DNA of 64,000 bases from NCBI GenBank assembly GCA_022113835.1, contig JAILWY010000019.1, positions 1,860,001-1,924,000 of the forward strand, in the 5' to 3' direction. The first letter of the stretch is position 1. Each line of letters starts with the position of its first letter. Position numbers and translations under genes: made by a program. The DNA is from Atopsyche davidsoni (lineage: Eukaryota; Arthropoda; Insecta; Trichoptera; Hydrobiosidae). Positions 10,561-22,600 of this stretch are shown here, one piece after another. The notes under the pieces were generated by a model. The model had not been told where the DNA came from. It did not search any database and saw nothing but the letters and a program-made list of their open reading frames with translations.

Positions 10561-11218
10561 TTAGGTGATATTATACAACAAAAAATATTTTAACATATTA
10601 ACTAAGTTAAAAAAATGGTTTTTCTATTGTGTTTTTTTTCAATTAAAAACACTTTTGTTATTAAAGAAGCAAATTTAAATTATTAGGGTAATATTTCGAA
10701 ATTATGTTTTTACAAGTGATTAATTTTTCATTTTATTTACTAGGCTGGCATACTTGAAGATGTTAACTAAGCATGATGAAAAAACTAGTAACATAAAAGT
10801 AAAACAAGTTAGAATACACTGAAATATTTTTTAGTTAAATATAAAAAAAACTTACAGTTGGCTATATGTTGTATTCTTATCCACATGTGCAGAATCAAAC
10901 GCCTTGGTATTATGGTGGTGAACTTAATTATCGGTGAATGGTGACAGAGCTCCTCCTGTTAAAATTAAAAGTTTGTTATGATGTCTTGGAAACTAGAATC
11001 TTACATCTGCATCCCTTAGGACAATTTATGTAATGATATCTACATGGAAGTGTCTTAGGTTTTATGAGCAGTTACTTGATTATTTTACAACTAGAAATGT
11101 TTCCAAAAACCCCAGAATGGTCAAGGAGTTAGTGCCATTAGTTTATAGTACAGAAATATTGCACACGGTTGATGTGTATTGACAGTTTTTGAAATACATA
11201 TTTACCAATAATGGACTA
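10561..11218. other. Intergenic AT-rich DNA
   Basis: No gene or repeat recognised. Confidence 0.5.
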
Positions 11219-11876
11219 TCTACTATAATAATAGCCATTGTGTGTGGGTGGGTGTGTGTGTATGTTTCATTTTTGGGTTCTCTATAGAATATCTTAAAAG
11301 ATACAACGCTGATTTTTTGCACGCAAGTTCAGTGAGATTTTCCGCAGTTATGTGCCGAATTTCAAGACGATAGGATAATATTTTCATTCATAAACTAATT
11401 AAATAAAACTATCAAATATGCTTTATGTACGAATTATATGATTCTGTTGTTCACAGCGAGAATTTCCAATTTAGAATTTTTACAAAAAAACAAAATATGA
11501 TGCTTCTAAGAAATTTACAGTTTATGTCAGCTTGACACAAGTACCAATTTTATTTTTTAGTTGCGTTAGAAATTATTAATCACATCATTAATAACATAAA
11601 ATGCCTCCTAAAAAAATAAAACCGTCTTAGCACAGCAAACGTAATTAAAAAAGAATAGCACAATTAAACGTGATAAAGACTGCATCTAATAAATAACACT
11701 GCAGTGAAAGTGATTTGTTGTTTGTGACACGAAATGTGATATTTCCTAGAAATGAATATCCGGTTATTCAAAATATATGTGTACAAAATGTTCATCTAAT
11801 TGTCAGCCAAACATATGTTCAAACACTATTGCATCGTTCATTGAATACGTCATTTTATGACGGGCTACATTTCTAG
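11219..11876 (+). mobile_element. Non-autonomous Helitron, 658 bp
   Basis: It begins TCTACTATAATAATAG directly after an A and ends CTAG directly before a T, the A^T insertion typical of Helitrons. A short hairpin (CGTCATTTTATGACG) stands about 11 bases before the CTAG end. Its interior holds the start of a broken frame (MPPKKIKPS..., then stops), matching an ORF beginning in the inverted copy at 54020-54626. There is no helicase domain. Confidence 0.75.
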
Positions 11877-12239
11877 TAGATTTATAAAAACCAACAAGAA
11901 CTGTAATGGGAGTAAAGCTAAAAACTAAAGAATTAATATTTAAGAACTGTGAATATTATTTTTATAAAAAAAAAGATTATCATAACACAAATAATTGTAA
12001 TATTGGTAAATAATTGTTAATGAAAATAAAACTGGTGGAATGTCATGTTAAAGTTCCTTTAAACATGCGTTGTGCTTAAAAATGACATCACATAACCCGT
12101 CTTTGATCGCGAGACTTGTGAACATAATTAATCTGTGATATCTTCAGTGTGAATATCCTCATTCCCAGAGTAGGATGTTGTCATGTTCCTCTGATGTCCA
12201 TATTATTCCACAAAATCTCTAAACCAAGTTTTCTTTATT

Positions 12240-12535
12240 TTTAAGGCTCGGGTGATTGTTCATTGGAGTTCGTAGCTGTGTCAGGTGGCTCAATCTGGAA
12301 ATCATGGTCTAAACTGGAGTCTCATAAGACGAGAGTGCCAGGCAGTTGTGAAGATCCATGGGATTCTTTGTTAGATGAGATTGCGTTGGTGACTGTCTCA
12401 CAAGTCCACCTGATGGTGCATCTTGCCTGCGCCCGTCACACTAGCACGATAATTCCTTCCTTAAAACTTTGCATGCCAGTTCTCTTCTCTATTGGTTGTG
12501 TCATTGGGTATTGCCAGCAGTAGCAGTGCACAGCC
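12240..12535. repeat. Repeat-like fragment, probable degenerate retroelement
   Basis: A block of balanced composition. One forward frame (12263-12523) is open but not protein-like. Reverse frames carry many stops with tryptophan- and histidine-rich segments, as expected of a decayed element. The family is unassigned. Confidence 0.25.
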
Positions 12536-12539
12536 CCTT

Positions 12540-13430
12540 GCGAATTTTTTTTTTTTTTAAGATTCTTTATTTTTCTTTTGGTAAATATACAATAGTTCTT
12601 ATGGTTATAATACAGGATGTTGCTATCTCCTGATCCTGTGCGCAGGTTGTGGGGCATACAAGGTGTGGCTTAGGTGGTAGTGTACATGCATTTCTTTATT
12701 TTCGTTATTGAGTTATGTAGGGAAAATTTGAGTTGCATGAGTTGATGAATAAATTAAATAAACATTTAAAACAAAACAGAAAACAAAATATAACAAACAA
12801 AAGGGTAAACTGAGTGAATTTACTGAGTGAATTCACTGAGTTTACATAATACAAACATCCTATTATTATAGAGGAACAGTAGCTGTCTTAAGTGCACTTT
12901 ACAACTCATATTGTATTTTGGTTCTTATGTATTTCAGGTCTAAGAATGGAGTACAATAATCACCCGAACATTTGTGTACTTACTACTTGGCGTTCCTTCT
13001 TGTATAGGATGTCCCGGGAGCCTTAGGAGACTGTTAGATTTTCACCGAGCAGGATGTGGTGGGTGAATTAATGTCTGTAGTGGACAGGCAGCCTTGCCAC
13101 AGGTTGTAATAGATTTAAAGGGGAACAACTGCAATGGTTATATTATATCACTCCATTTGACTGATAACAACCCTGAACATCTTGTAAATAACCCTGTTGG
13201 CACATATCTCTTCAATTTGACGGAAAAATAAAGTAGTTTCGTAATTCATTAAAATTTCAATTGGTGGGGCACTTTCTCGAAAATTCTCGTCAATTTTTGT
13301 ATCTATCTCCGTTTCGCTTTCGAAGGTGATCTTCCGTGAGATAGTACTAGCTCAATAGTGGGTGGCGTCATGAGCCACCCTTAACCACGGCTGGTCCACT
13401 GAAAACACTCCTCCGTCACACGATGTCGCG
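12540..13430 (-). mobile_element. Decayed non-LTR retrotransposon 3' region
   Basis: A T13 run at about 12547 followed by aagattctttatttttc is consistent with the poly-A tail of a LINE on the - strand. Sequence through 13110 and 13320-13430 has retroelement-like composition. No intact protein domain remains, and boundaries are uncertain. Confidence 0.35.
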
Positions 13431-13434
13431 TCAG

Positions 13435-13980
13435 CTAGCTAGCCGCTTCTCTGGTCACAATATCTGTCAATTTTTTTTTGGCAATTCTGATCTCACTCCG
13501 CTCATGCTGGCCACCAGGTTTTCCACCTGTAATGTTCTGCGGTCGAGTTCTCGAGTCTAAGGGAGTAGTCAAACGTGGGGCATAGACCCTCAGAATCCTT
13601 GTAACAATATTATATGTACATATTATAGGCAGGATGATCTGTGTTTCAGAGGCTGACGGCGCGGAGCGAGATGCTTCGCGAGAAGGCGGCGCGGAGCAGG
13701 GCGAGCCAAAAACCGACATCCGTACCACTGGCTCACAAAACGCATTGCTCTGCATCACTTGGCTTTCATCTCTATTGTCGACTATTATCTCTGTAACTTT
13801 CGCGCTCTTCTCGGCCGCTGCGGTATCATTCTCAGACACCCCATAGTCTCTGAGCTAATGATCACTGCCTCTGTAACGTCCGTCGCATCATTGCTTCTTC
13901 CGTTGCCTCCGCTAAAGCCGCGGTCACCTCCCTCCTTCTCTACCCGATGTATCTATCCTCATAATCTAGATAGATCTAAA
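13435..13980 (-). pseudogene. Possible LINE ORF1-like remnant
   Basis: A 134-codon reverse frame starts MSENDTAAAEKSAKVTEI and is rich in S, P, A and R, as LINE ORF1 N-termini often are. There is no CCHC knuckle. Its neighbour at 14461-14994 is a clear non-LTR reverse transcriptase remnant on the same strand, so the assignment rests on context. Confidence 0.3.
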
Positions 13981-14460
13981 TAGATTTGACCGTGCGCGAC
14001 ACAACTGACGCCGACCAACAAACCGTAACAAAAAATGTCACGATGCCGTTTTATTTTTAAAAAGTTCCATTCAAACGCGGTATACACGCAGCAACAAATA
14101 GTTTTTTTGTAACATATTGTTCTGCGAAATCGCAAAAAGAGTTAAGCTTCACACGCAGTGACATTTTCTGCCAATAGCTTTCCTTTATATTTGGTGTTTA
14201 TTATGGTTTGACCCAGGTAAACAAAGCAAAAGAGGACGCAGTTGATAAGTTAGCATTCGCTCATCAGTTGTGTCGCAGCGTGTGTAGGTACAGGGTGACA
14301 GTCGCCCTGACCCATAAGCCATATTCTCCAAAGGATTGGAACGTTGTCGAGTGCTTTGTTGATCCGAAGTTGGGAAAATGAGGTGGGTTTTCAAAAATCA
14401 ATGGCTTCTCTCTTGGGCAGGGTCGTTTTAATTCTCCAATTTTCGAACCAGGAGCTAAGT

Positions 14461-14994
14461 CTATGAGTCTAAGAAGGATTGGACTTTTGCAATTAGTGGG
14501 ACGGGAGAAAAGGAGCTGGAGAGAACGGCCATATTGTCAGCGTAGAGAGCGATGATTGTGTTGGGGAGGGTAGGTTTTGAGATATCGAAGGTGTAGTTCT
14601 CGAAGAAGTGGGGTGACAGTATGGAACCTTGAAGGATCCCTACAGTCATTTGTCGTCAATTCAGTCTGTAGGTAATTTGTTGATGCGTCGGGTGTCTAAG
14701 GAGGCCTTGTTCTCTATGTGCTCTTCCTCATCTTCAGGTTCCCTCAGGGAACGAACCTGTTTGTTGTCGTGGCAGAGTTTTTAGTTTTCTGCTGTTTCGC
14801 CTGCAGAGGGGGGGGAATTTCGGCTTTCGCTTGGACTTGTGTGGCTCTGGCTTGACATCGCCTTTATTGAGCAGTGCATGCAGCGTTGTCCTGTGCAATC
14901 CGCAATCGCGGGTTGCACTTTTTGATGCAGCGAGTAGGGTATAAAAATACACAAAGAAGTCGCTCGCTATATTTGCCTTGAGAAGAGCTGCCAA
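14461..14994 (-). pseudogene. Jockey-like non-LTR reverse transcriptase remnant
   Basis: A - strand frame at 14461-14649 encodes VGILQGSILSPHFFENYT, then IALYADNMAVLSSS. This matches the PQGSxLSPxLFNxYTxD and ALYADD motifs of the jockey-clade reverse transcriptase palm. The catalytic ADD is ADN here. The frame at 14734-14994 upstream, with basic PEPHKSKRKPKFP, probably belongs to the same element in another frame. Stops and deletions show it is dead. Confidence 0.7.
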
Positions 14995-15240
14995 CTCCTC
15001 TGGACTGAGTTTGTGTGTTGCAGCATAGGGTCATTATATTTGATTCACTTTGATGGTGGGGTGTATTGAGTCCTCAAAAGGGTTCTGGGATCGCTCATAA
15101 TCAAAGACATCATACAACTGCACACGAGGTAGTTAGCGACACAGCTATTTCCAGTAAAAGAGAGGAATTTATTAAAATATATATATATGTTCAATGTTTT
15201 TGACAAAGTTTTAAATAGAAATTTTAAATAAAATATTTTT

Positions 15241-15370
15241 GTGATTTTTCCACATGTTTTATTACATTGGTGACTGGTTTTGCCAACCTGCAACGTTGGC
15301 ATTATCAAAGGAAGCAACGTATCAGGTTGGAGAAACCGGTCCCCAATAAAATAATAAATTGAAAAATCAC
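15241..15370. mobile_element. Palindromic MITE, repeat family copy 1
   Basis: The left arm GTGATTTTTCCACATG ... TTGGTGACTGGTTT ... CCAACCTG is the imperfect reverse complement of the right arm ending GAAAAATCAC. The core arms are about 80% identical over 33 bases. The same motif recurs at 18828-18896 and, inverted and diverged, near 35090-35130. Confidence 0.65.
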
Positions 15371-15855
15371 CAAAAAAATATATTTAAAATATTAAACAAA
15401 TTAACTTAACAAGCGAAATTATCTGTCATCATTTTTTTTTCTTCGATATGTGCCCTTTTATGTATTTTATAATGTGTATGGAGTCTTTTACAAGTCAGTT
15501 TTTTAGTCAGATTGCCGCCATAGACGACCATAGACGACTATACGTCATACAAATTAATTCGGTACTTTACATTTAAATGTAATTTATCTTGAGTGTTAAA
15601 GATTGAAAAAAAATTACAAAATGTTTTGATTATTTTTTGAGATACTGAAGTTTAAATTTTTGTTGTTAAACCAAAGCGCTAGCTGCACAGCCATTTAAAA
15701 CAGCATTTTGGTGTGTTTAGATTTAAGGAGTTGTAAAACGCAAAAATATATTCTAGTTTATTACTTAATATTTAACTTTTAGTAATAATTAAATAATTAT
15801 TTGTCCTGATCATAGACTATGAATTACTTTTATTTAGAGGTGGTAACATTGCTCA
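15371..15855. other. Intergenic DNA upstream of Fbxw7
   Basis: AT-rich. No gene or repeat is recognised apart from a short duplicated catagacgac near 15527. Confidence 0.45.
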
Positions 15856-16029
15856 AAAATGTGGATCACGTCAATGGCTGCCAGTTTTGGCTGTGAAATG
15901 ACGCGCGTCGGATGTGTTTATTCGCGTGTCATAGTAATTTAAACATTTAATTCGATGGAATAATATTTTTTTCACAGTATTTCTGTATTTTTTTATCCCA
16001 AAGCATCTACAATTATGTATTGGGGTTCG
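15856..16029 (+). promoter_or_regulatory. Candidate Fbxw7 promoter and noncoding first exon
   Basis: A CpG-containing patch (caatggctgccag, YY1-like; then tgacgcgcgtcgg) lies ahead of a strong donor, GGTTCG|GTGAGTAC, at 16030. It is the nearest promoter-like sequence upstream of the Fbxw7 coding exons on the same strand. Splicing to the acceptor at 19106 leaves the ATG at 19123 as the first start in that frame. RNA evidence is needed. Confidence 0.35.
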
Positions 16030-17059
16030 GTGAGTACTTTCGTTGTGTATGTTTACTTTCCCGGTCTTGTCCTGTTAATGAAAGAAGTATTTTTCTTACG
16101 GTTAACGCTTATGTATTAATTTGAGCATCAGACTGCATAATTCAAATATCCGTTCTATGTTTTTTTATCGCTAGGGTAAAAATGTAATATAATTTTTCTT
16201 AGTATTTTCCAATGGCGTGCGTTTTTACATGTTAGGTAGGTAGCCGATTCTGATACAAAGTTAATTATCTGGTCTTTTGAAGTTCCCACGATTTGGTCCC
16301 TTTTTTATGATATACCGCTCCCTACTGCTTAGATGTTCTCAACATTATGCGCACCTGCTTTTCTAAAGGCTCCTTGAAAAAAACATGTAGTTGGCTGTGA
16401 ACATTATATTTAATCTCTTTACCTTCCGTTTCATAGTTGATGTTTTTTTTACGCTAATATATATTTTTAATCATTTGATAAATGCTAAAACTATTTGAAT
16501 TTCAAAATTAGTATTACGTGTTGAATAAATTAACCAAAGTAATAAATCCATAATAATTTGTCGTGTAAATTGTCATACGAACTTAAATTATATTTTTCGT
16601 GAATTTATCTAGGTTTATTAAATACTTTTTTTCAGCTTTTTGCGCATTTTTAGTAGATATTGACTCGGGAAGACTTGTGACAGCTAAGTTTCTCCATCTA
16701 CCTAGTGGGAAATTTGTGTTGACTTTAACAATATTCTCCAGGTGTCATTCTGTAGGTTATGTGTATGCACAACAATTATTGAAGAGTTAACCTCTATTAT
16801 TAGTTATTGATTCAATAGAGGTTTTGAAAATTAATCAACAAACTTGAAGTAGTATGTGTTTCTTCTTTCTATATTACAAAATATTAGAGGCTGAAAATAG
16901 TAACCTAAGAATTGAATCGTAAGACGTTAGAAAGTGGAGCCCCTACATGCCCTTCCAAGAAATTCTAGTTATCATTTCATCGTGTTACATTACAATAATG
17001 GATATGTGAGAAATCTTAGGAATTGAATAATATAATTTAAATGTCTTAACTGAAAACTG

Positions 17060-17099
17060 AGTAACTGGAATGCATCTTATTAGATGCATTCCAGTTACT
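17060..17099. repeat. Perfect 18-bp hairpin with 4-base loop
   Basis: agtaactggaatgcatct, loop tatt, then the exact reverse complement. It lies in the presumed 5' intron of Fbxw7. Confidence 0.9.
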
Positions 17100-17223
17100 T
17101 TAAGGAAAAAGGGTGCAGTAGAGTTGACCCCGACTACGAAAAGCTGTTTAAAAAAATAGAGCAATAAAAATAATTTTTTTAAATTTATTTCATGTTGTTG
17201 AATGAATTTTTCTCTTTTTATAG

Positions 17224-17329
17224 ATATTGTATTGAAATAAGACACATGTTCTTCTCAGCTGCTAGACATATGAAGATCTCTCGTTTTGGAAGGCACAGAT
17301 CCTGTACTCATGCAGCTGGTGAACTTAGG
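17224..17329 (+). other. Candidate Fbxw7 5' untranslated exon
   Basis: A good acceptor (tttttctctttttatag) at 17223 and a donor (CTTAGG|GTATAT) at 17330 bound 106 bases. If joined to the exon at 19106, the frame of the main ATG has an in-frame TAG just before the junction. It would therefore be noncoding and carry a short upstream ATG. Splice signals are the only evidence. Confidence 0.35.
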
Positions 17330-18827
17330 GTATATTCATTAATTATTTTTTTATAATAAAGAATGTAGTTATTGTTCACGTTACTAAGTTTCGCAAAGCA
17401 TTACTGGGTGAGCAGAAGTTTTGAAAATCAGGCATACCATAAATTTGTTTTATTATTATTCGATCTAAAGTTGCAAGAATGTAAGCTGTATACTATGTAT
17501 TTTATACATATTGTAATGTTAAAACGCGATTCAAAAACAAGTGCAAAAGGTTGTGAGTCATGATATTTGCTCCTCTTGTCAAATATACATGTCTGTTTCA
17601 AAGCTTACAAATATTTTTTTTACTATTTATATTAATGCCTCGTGAGAAATACACATGTTTGGGTGGATTTTTTCTTACGTAAATAAAAGTTATAAAAAAG
17701 AAAAGAAATAAAAAATTTCTTAAAGTAAATAAAATTGAAAATATTAAAAATAAATTATAAATTAAAATACATCTTTAGGAATTAGTAGTAAATTTCCGTA
17801 TCAACTAAGTCAGCAATGAATCAGTCATAAATCCTCTTTGTCAATCATCATTGTCTATTTGGGACATTCTAGTTAAGTTTTTTTTGTTTGATTGGAATCT
17901 TTAAATTGGATTATTGAGGCTAGGTGCAGCTAATGAACCAGTTAAAAATGAGAATGATTGTATTTCATAGTCATGCATTTTTGTTTCAATTGATAGCATG
18001 TGCTAGATAACTAGGGCATACAGTTATTGTGATGCATCGTGATGTCACTGGCTTGAGCGAAGATCATTGCAGCTGCTTTGGGTCACCAAATTATAAAATA
18101 TCTCAAATTACATAATTTTCAAGGAGTTATGAAACTGCAAATCTCTGTGATATTTAAATGGAGTTTTTTATGCTAGTTTTCTTACTTTTCATAACGTAAT
18201 TAATAGTGATGATTGACAATATGAATATGACTTGAGTGTCTCAGCTGATGACTCCGTGTCTAAAATTCTAGTTAGGTTTGCATGTGGCAATGTTTGTCAA
18301 TATTTCATGCATATTCCTAATATTTATTCAAGGCTTATGAGTGATACGCCACCACGAAGTGTATCTAATGTTCATCAAATATTGATAAAAGATTGCACAC
18401 ATACCTAATATCTAAAGATCACAAGCACAATATAAACTTAGATTTTAATTTGATGAAAAATATTTCTGAAGCTTCTTGATAACTTTTCATTGTGCAAAGC
18501 CCTATTTTTAATAACTATTACAAGTAATGCAACGAATTTGTACTTAAGACATGAAAATGAGTCGTCTCCAAACTCCATTTACTTGATTATGTAATACACT
18601 AGATGTTATTTCTCCACTGTCATTTATTGAATGTACGATGTAGACATGTAAACATATTATTTTACCATAATAAAATATTTTTTAACTAATATGAAATAGA
18701 TTACACAGAGTTTTTGTACACATGTGTAAACACTGAGGTCATGATAAATATACTCATGAGATGTGGGCACAATTTCATCCACAAAGAATACTATATTTTA
18801 ATATTTAAAATAATAAGTAAAATAGTA

Positions 18828-18990
18828 GTGATTTTTCCACATATAGATTTTTATTGGTGACTGGTTTCGCCAACCTTTCACGTTGGCATTATCAAACAGA
18901 GTGTATCAAACATTATCAATTTACTTACTATTTAAAATATTAAAATGGAATTCCACCAAGTACTCTCAAAAATATTCAATTTCTAATACT
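18828..18990. repeat. Repeat family copy 2 (half-palindrome plus tail)
   Basis: gtgatttttccacat, attggtgactggtttcgcc and acgttggcattatcaaa match the element at 15241. The tail taaaatggaattccaccaag is shared with 35156-35180. Confidence 0.65.
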
Positions 18991-19105
18991 ATATCTCATA
19001 AGTAACTAAATGAAAATTGTCTTAAGTTCATAGGAATTTAGTGAAAATTTATATTATTTCCATTTCTATAATTGTTACATTAATTTAATATAATTTGAAT
19101 TTTAG

Positions 19106-19605
19106 ACCTTATTGGATATATCATGGAACCAAATCAATCGGATAAAGGGATACTGCCATCCCAGAATATAAATGACACCTCTGAACAATATCCAGAAGCA
19201 GAATCAGCTGCTAAACAGTTGATAGCCAAGTTGAAGCTGATTGCTGATAACTTAGAAGAGGTAATATGGCAGTCTACTCCCGTAAACACAGAACCAAATT
19301 CAAGCAATACGTCCAGCGGCACAGCCACAAAAGATAGTTTTCTACACTCTAACCAAAATGAAAATGAAATCGATACAATATCAAAGAATTTTACTGAACC
19401 TTTATCCAATAATAAGAAAACAACTGACTTAGAGTCCTCCAGATTAAATGATGGTCTCTCTTCAAATTCCAAGAAATTGATTGAAGAACTTGCCAATAGT
19501 TCAAATAATTTGACAGAACATGAATTCGTATCAGAAAAAAATAAATCACCAATAGCAGGACCGTCAAAGGCCAATGGAAATAATCAAGAATCACCCGCTG
19601 TACAG
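19106..19605 (+). CDS. Fbxw7: Fbxw7 coding exon 1 (N-terminus)
   Basis: The acceptor is aattttag; the ATG at 19123 follows 17 noncoding bases, and the donor is ACAG|GTTAGA. It codes residues 1-161, ending in phase 0. The segment is low-complexity, rich in S, N, E and K, as in the poorly conserved N-terminus of archipelago/Fbxw7. The next exon begins after a 3.3-kb intron holding a mariner. Confidence 0.8.
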
Positions 19606-22600
19606 GTTAGAAAATATTTAAATTACTTTTATTCCTTAAGATTATTCATGGTTTTAAAAGATGATCTATAAGTATGATGCTGCATCTTTACTAGGTTATT
19701 TTTTTACTTATAATAAAATTTTCAGACTTTGAGAGTCATAATCAGACTAACCAAGAAAATCAGATCATGCACCATCATACTTGTGAACCATCGATCACTT
19801 AAAGAACCCATTTTCACTGAAATACTTATGACCCAATATTCACTTTACAGAGCTTCATGTGGGATAGACACGTATCTGTAGGTTAATTGTTCAAGGTCTT
19901 AAAAGTTATATTGATATAAACACTCTAAATATGACTCCTATGAGGGTATTATTGATATAGTAATAAATGAGTGGAAATGAATTAGTTTATATTGCATGTA
20001 AAGAGTATATTTTTTATAAGTTTTGTGGCGGTAGCGAGCGGTGCCACTGGGTATTGGGCTACGATCAAACCATTCACAATCATCATTTTGGTATACAGCT
20101 TACATTGATTTAATTTACGAGCTTAAAATATTGAAGTAAGAAACAATGTTTCAGTACCTGCTCAGTAAAACCACAGATTATGATAATATTGACTATGAAA
20201 ATATATATGTATAGATAGTTAAATTGATGTGATTAAATTGATTGATTAAACATGAATGTCTTGCTGAAAAAGGGTAGTAATTAACTGCTATATGATCAGT
20301 ATTAATGTAGGGATTTTCCTAGATTTCAAATAGAATTAGTATCATCTTTTAACATTATTACTTTTAAAACATCCCCCAAGCCTAAAAAGCTTAAAAAAAG
20401 CTACACTGTAAATATGTAATTTATTAATACGGCAATTCAGATGTTTTCATTGTTTATGTGATGAAATATTAAGTTGTGTAGTGAAAGAAAAAATATATAG
20501 TTCATAAGATATTGCAAGTACTGATGAAGGAAATATTCCATCTCGGTTCAAGTAAATTTATATTTTATTAAATTGATGATAAATAGTTAATAGTCTGCTG
20601 AAAGAATGGATTTATATACTATAGGGTTGAGTGTATTAACCTAACATTACATAAAGATTTAAAGAAAACATTACTTAAATAAATCGTTATAATATTCATC
20701 TTTTTGGCCTGGTTTAATTGTATTTATTAAAGGATGTTATTTATCAACTTTCAATATAATCTTGATGACATAAAAGTAACAATTATTTATATTTTAAAGA
20801 TTTTGCTGTAAGTTATTTCTTATCTTAAAATTCTATATCAACGAATTTGATAGTATTTTTATTGCACTGTTTATATTTCTTTGTTAAATTATCATTCTAA
20901 GTAGTGACTGCGGGATATGCGTAATTTAATATATTTTATTTAAATCATAAACATGATAAGAAAAAGCATTGTTGATCAGTTTTGTACTATTATATATTGT
21001 CAACAGCGAGTGTATCAGATAAAATTCCAGTGTATATTTTGAGATGCTTGGTATAGTATTTCTGTGCTTTTGCGTTTGAATTGTGAAGTTTCATCTTGAT
21101 TTAAGCAACGTTTTAAGAGAATTGTATATTTGATTTTAATAATTAATATTAATTTCCCTCCATTACTACATCCCTATTTATTATTATAATTATTAATTTT
21201 TCATATACGGTGTGTGCATTAATTTTTTCGGATTTTCTAAGAGATGGCGTTACTAGTATTGAATCGCTTCAGGTTATACTTTAACATTTTATTGTGAAGC
21301 GTCATTGTTGTGCTTTTGTTTTCAGTATATGCCATATATCGCTGAAGTGTATATAGCATTTTTTTTTGAGCTCTGAACATGTCAACTTTTGTACCAACAA
21401 AACGCAATTTGCGAGAAGCTTTACTTTTCTGTTTCAATTGGAAAAAAAAACCAGCTGAAAGTCACCGATTACTGTGTGAAGTTTATGGTGGACATGCTCC
21501 ATCGCAACAAACGTGTAAGTACTGGTTTCGACACTTTAAAAGTGGTGATTTCGATGTGGATGATAAAGAACGTCCAGGCCAACCAAAAAAAATTCGAAGA
21601 TGAAAAATTAGAGGCATTGCTCGATAAAGACTTGTGTCAAACGCAAACAGAACTCGCAGAATCATTGGGAGTTGACCGAGCAACAATTTCGAGACGCTTA
21701 AAAGCATTGGAAATGATTCAAAAGCAAGGAAATTGGGTGCCACATGAATTGAAGCCGAGAGATGTTGAAAGGCGATTTTGCATTTTGGAAATGCTGCTTG
21801 AATGCCACAAAAAGAAGTCGTTTTTGCATCGTATCGTCACTGGTGATGAAAAATGGATTCACTAAGACAACCCGAAGCATAAAAAATCATGGGGTAAGCC
21901 CGGACAAGCATCAACATTGACGGCCAGGCCAAATGTTCATGGCGCCAAGGTAATGCTGTGTAGTTGGTGGGATCAGAAGGGTGTCATCCACTATGAGCTG
22001 CTGAAACCAGGCCAAACTATCACGGGCGAGTTCTACAGACAACAAAAACGGCCAGAATATGCGACCAGGCACGAGTCTGTAATTTTCCATCATGACAATT
22101 CTTGGCCACATGTTGCTAAATTGGTTAAAACCTATTTGGAAAACATTGGATGGGAAGTTCTACCTCACCCGCCTTTTAGCCCAGACCTTGCCCCTTCCGA
22201 CTACCACTTTTTTCAATCGATGCAGAATGCCATTTCTGGAATACGCTTCACTTCTGAACAGGGTATCAAAAATTGGCTTGATTCTTTCTTAGCTTCAAAA
22301 GACGAACAGTTCTTTTGGAATGGAATCCGTAATTGCGAAAGATGGGAAAAAGTAGTGGCTAGCGATGGACAATACTTTGAATAGAATATATTGTACCAAT
22401 TTTTTATAATAAAGCTCCAATTTCACGAAAAAATCCGATAAAAGTAATGCACACACCGTATATAATGGAGTTACATGTTGAAACTTTATTCTGAATTATT
22501 TCAGGTTTAATGTGAGTTTATTTTGTTAATAAATGACAGTCAACTCAAGTTTTGTTTTAAATCGTGCAAGTGAATAAAAATTGTGAATGAAAATGCTATT

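Noticed and set aside
12263..12523. 86-codon + strand open frame
   Set aside because: No domain-like pattern or splice signals, and it sits in repeat-like DNA next to LINE debris.
19134..19594. Reverse-strand 146-codon frame opposite Fbxw7 exon 1
   Set aside because: It is antisense to a well-supported coding exon, and its content follows from the codon bias of the sense strand.
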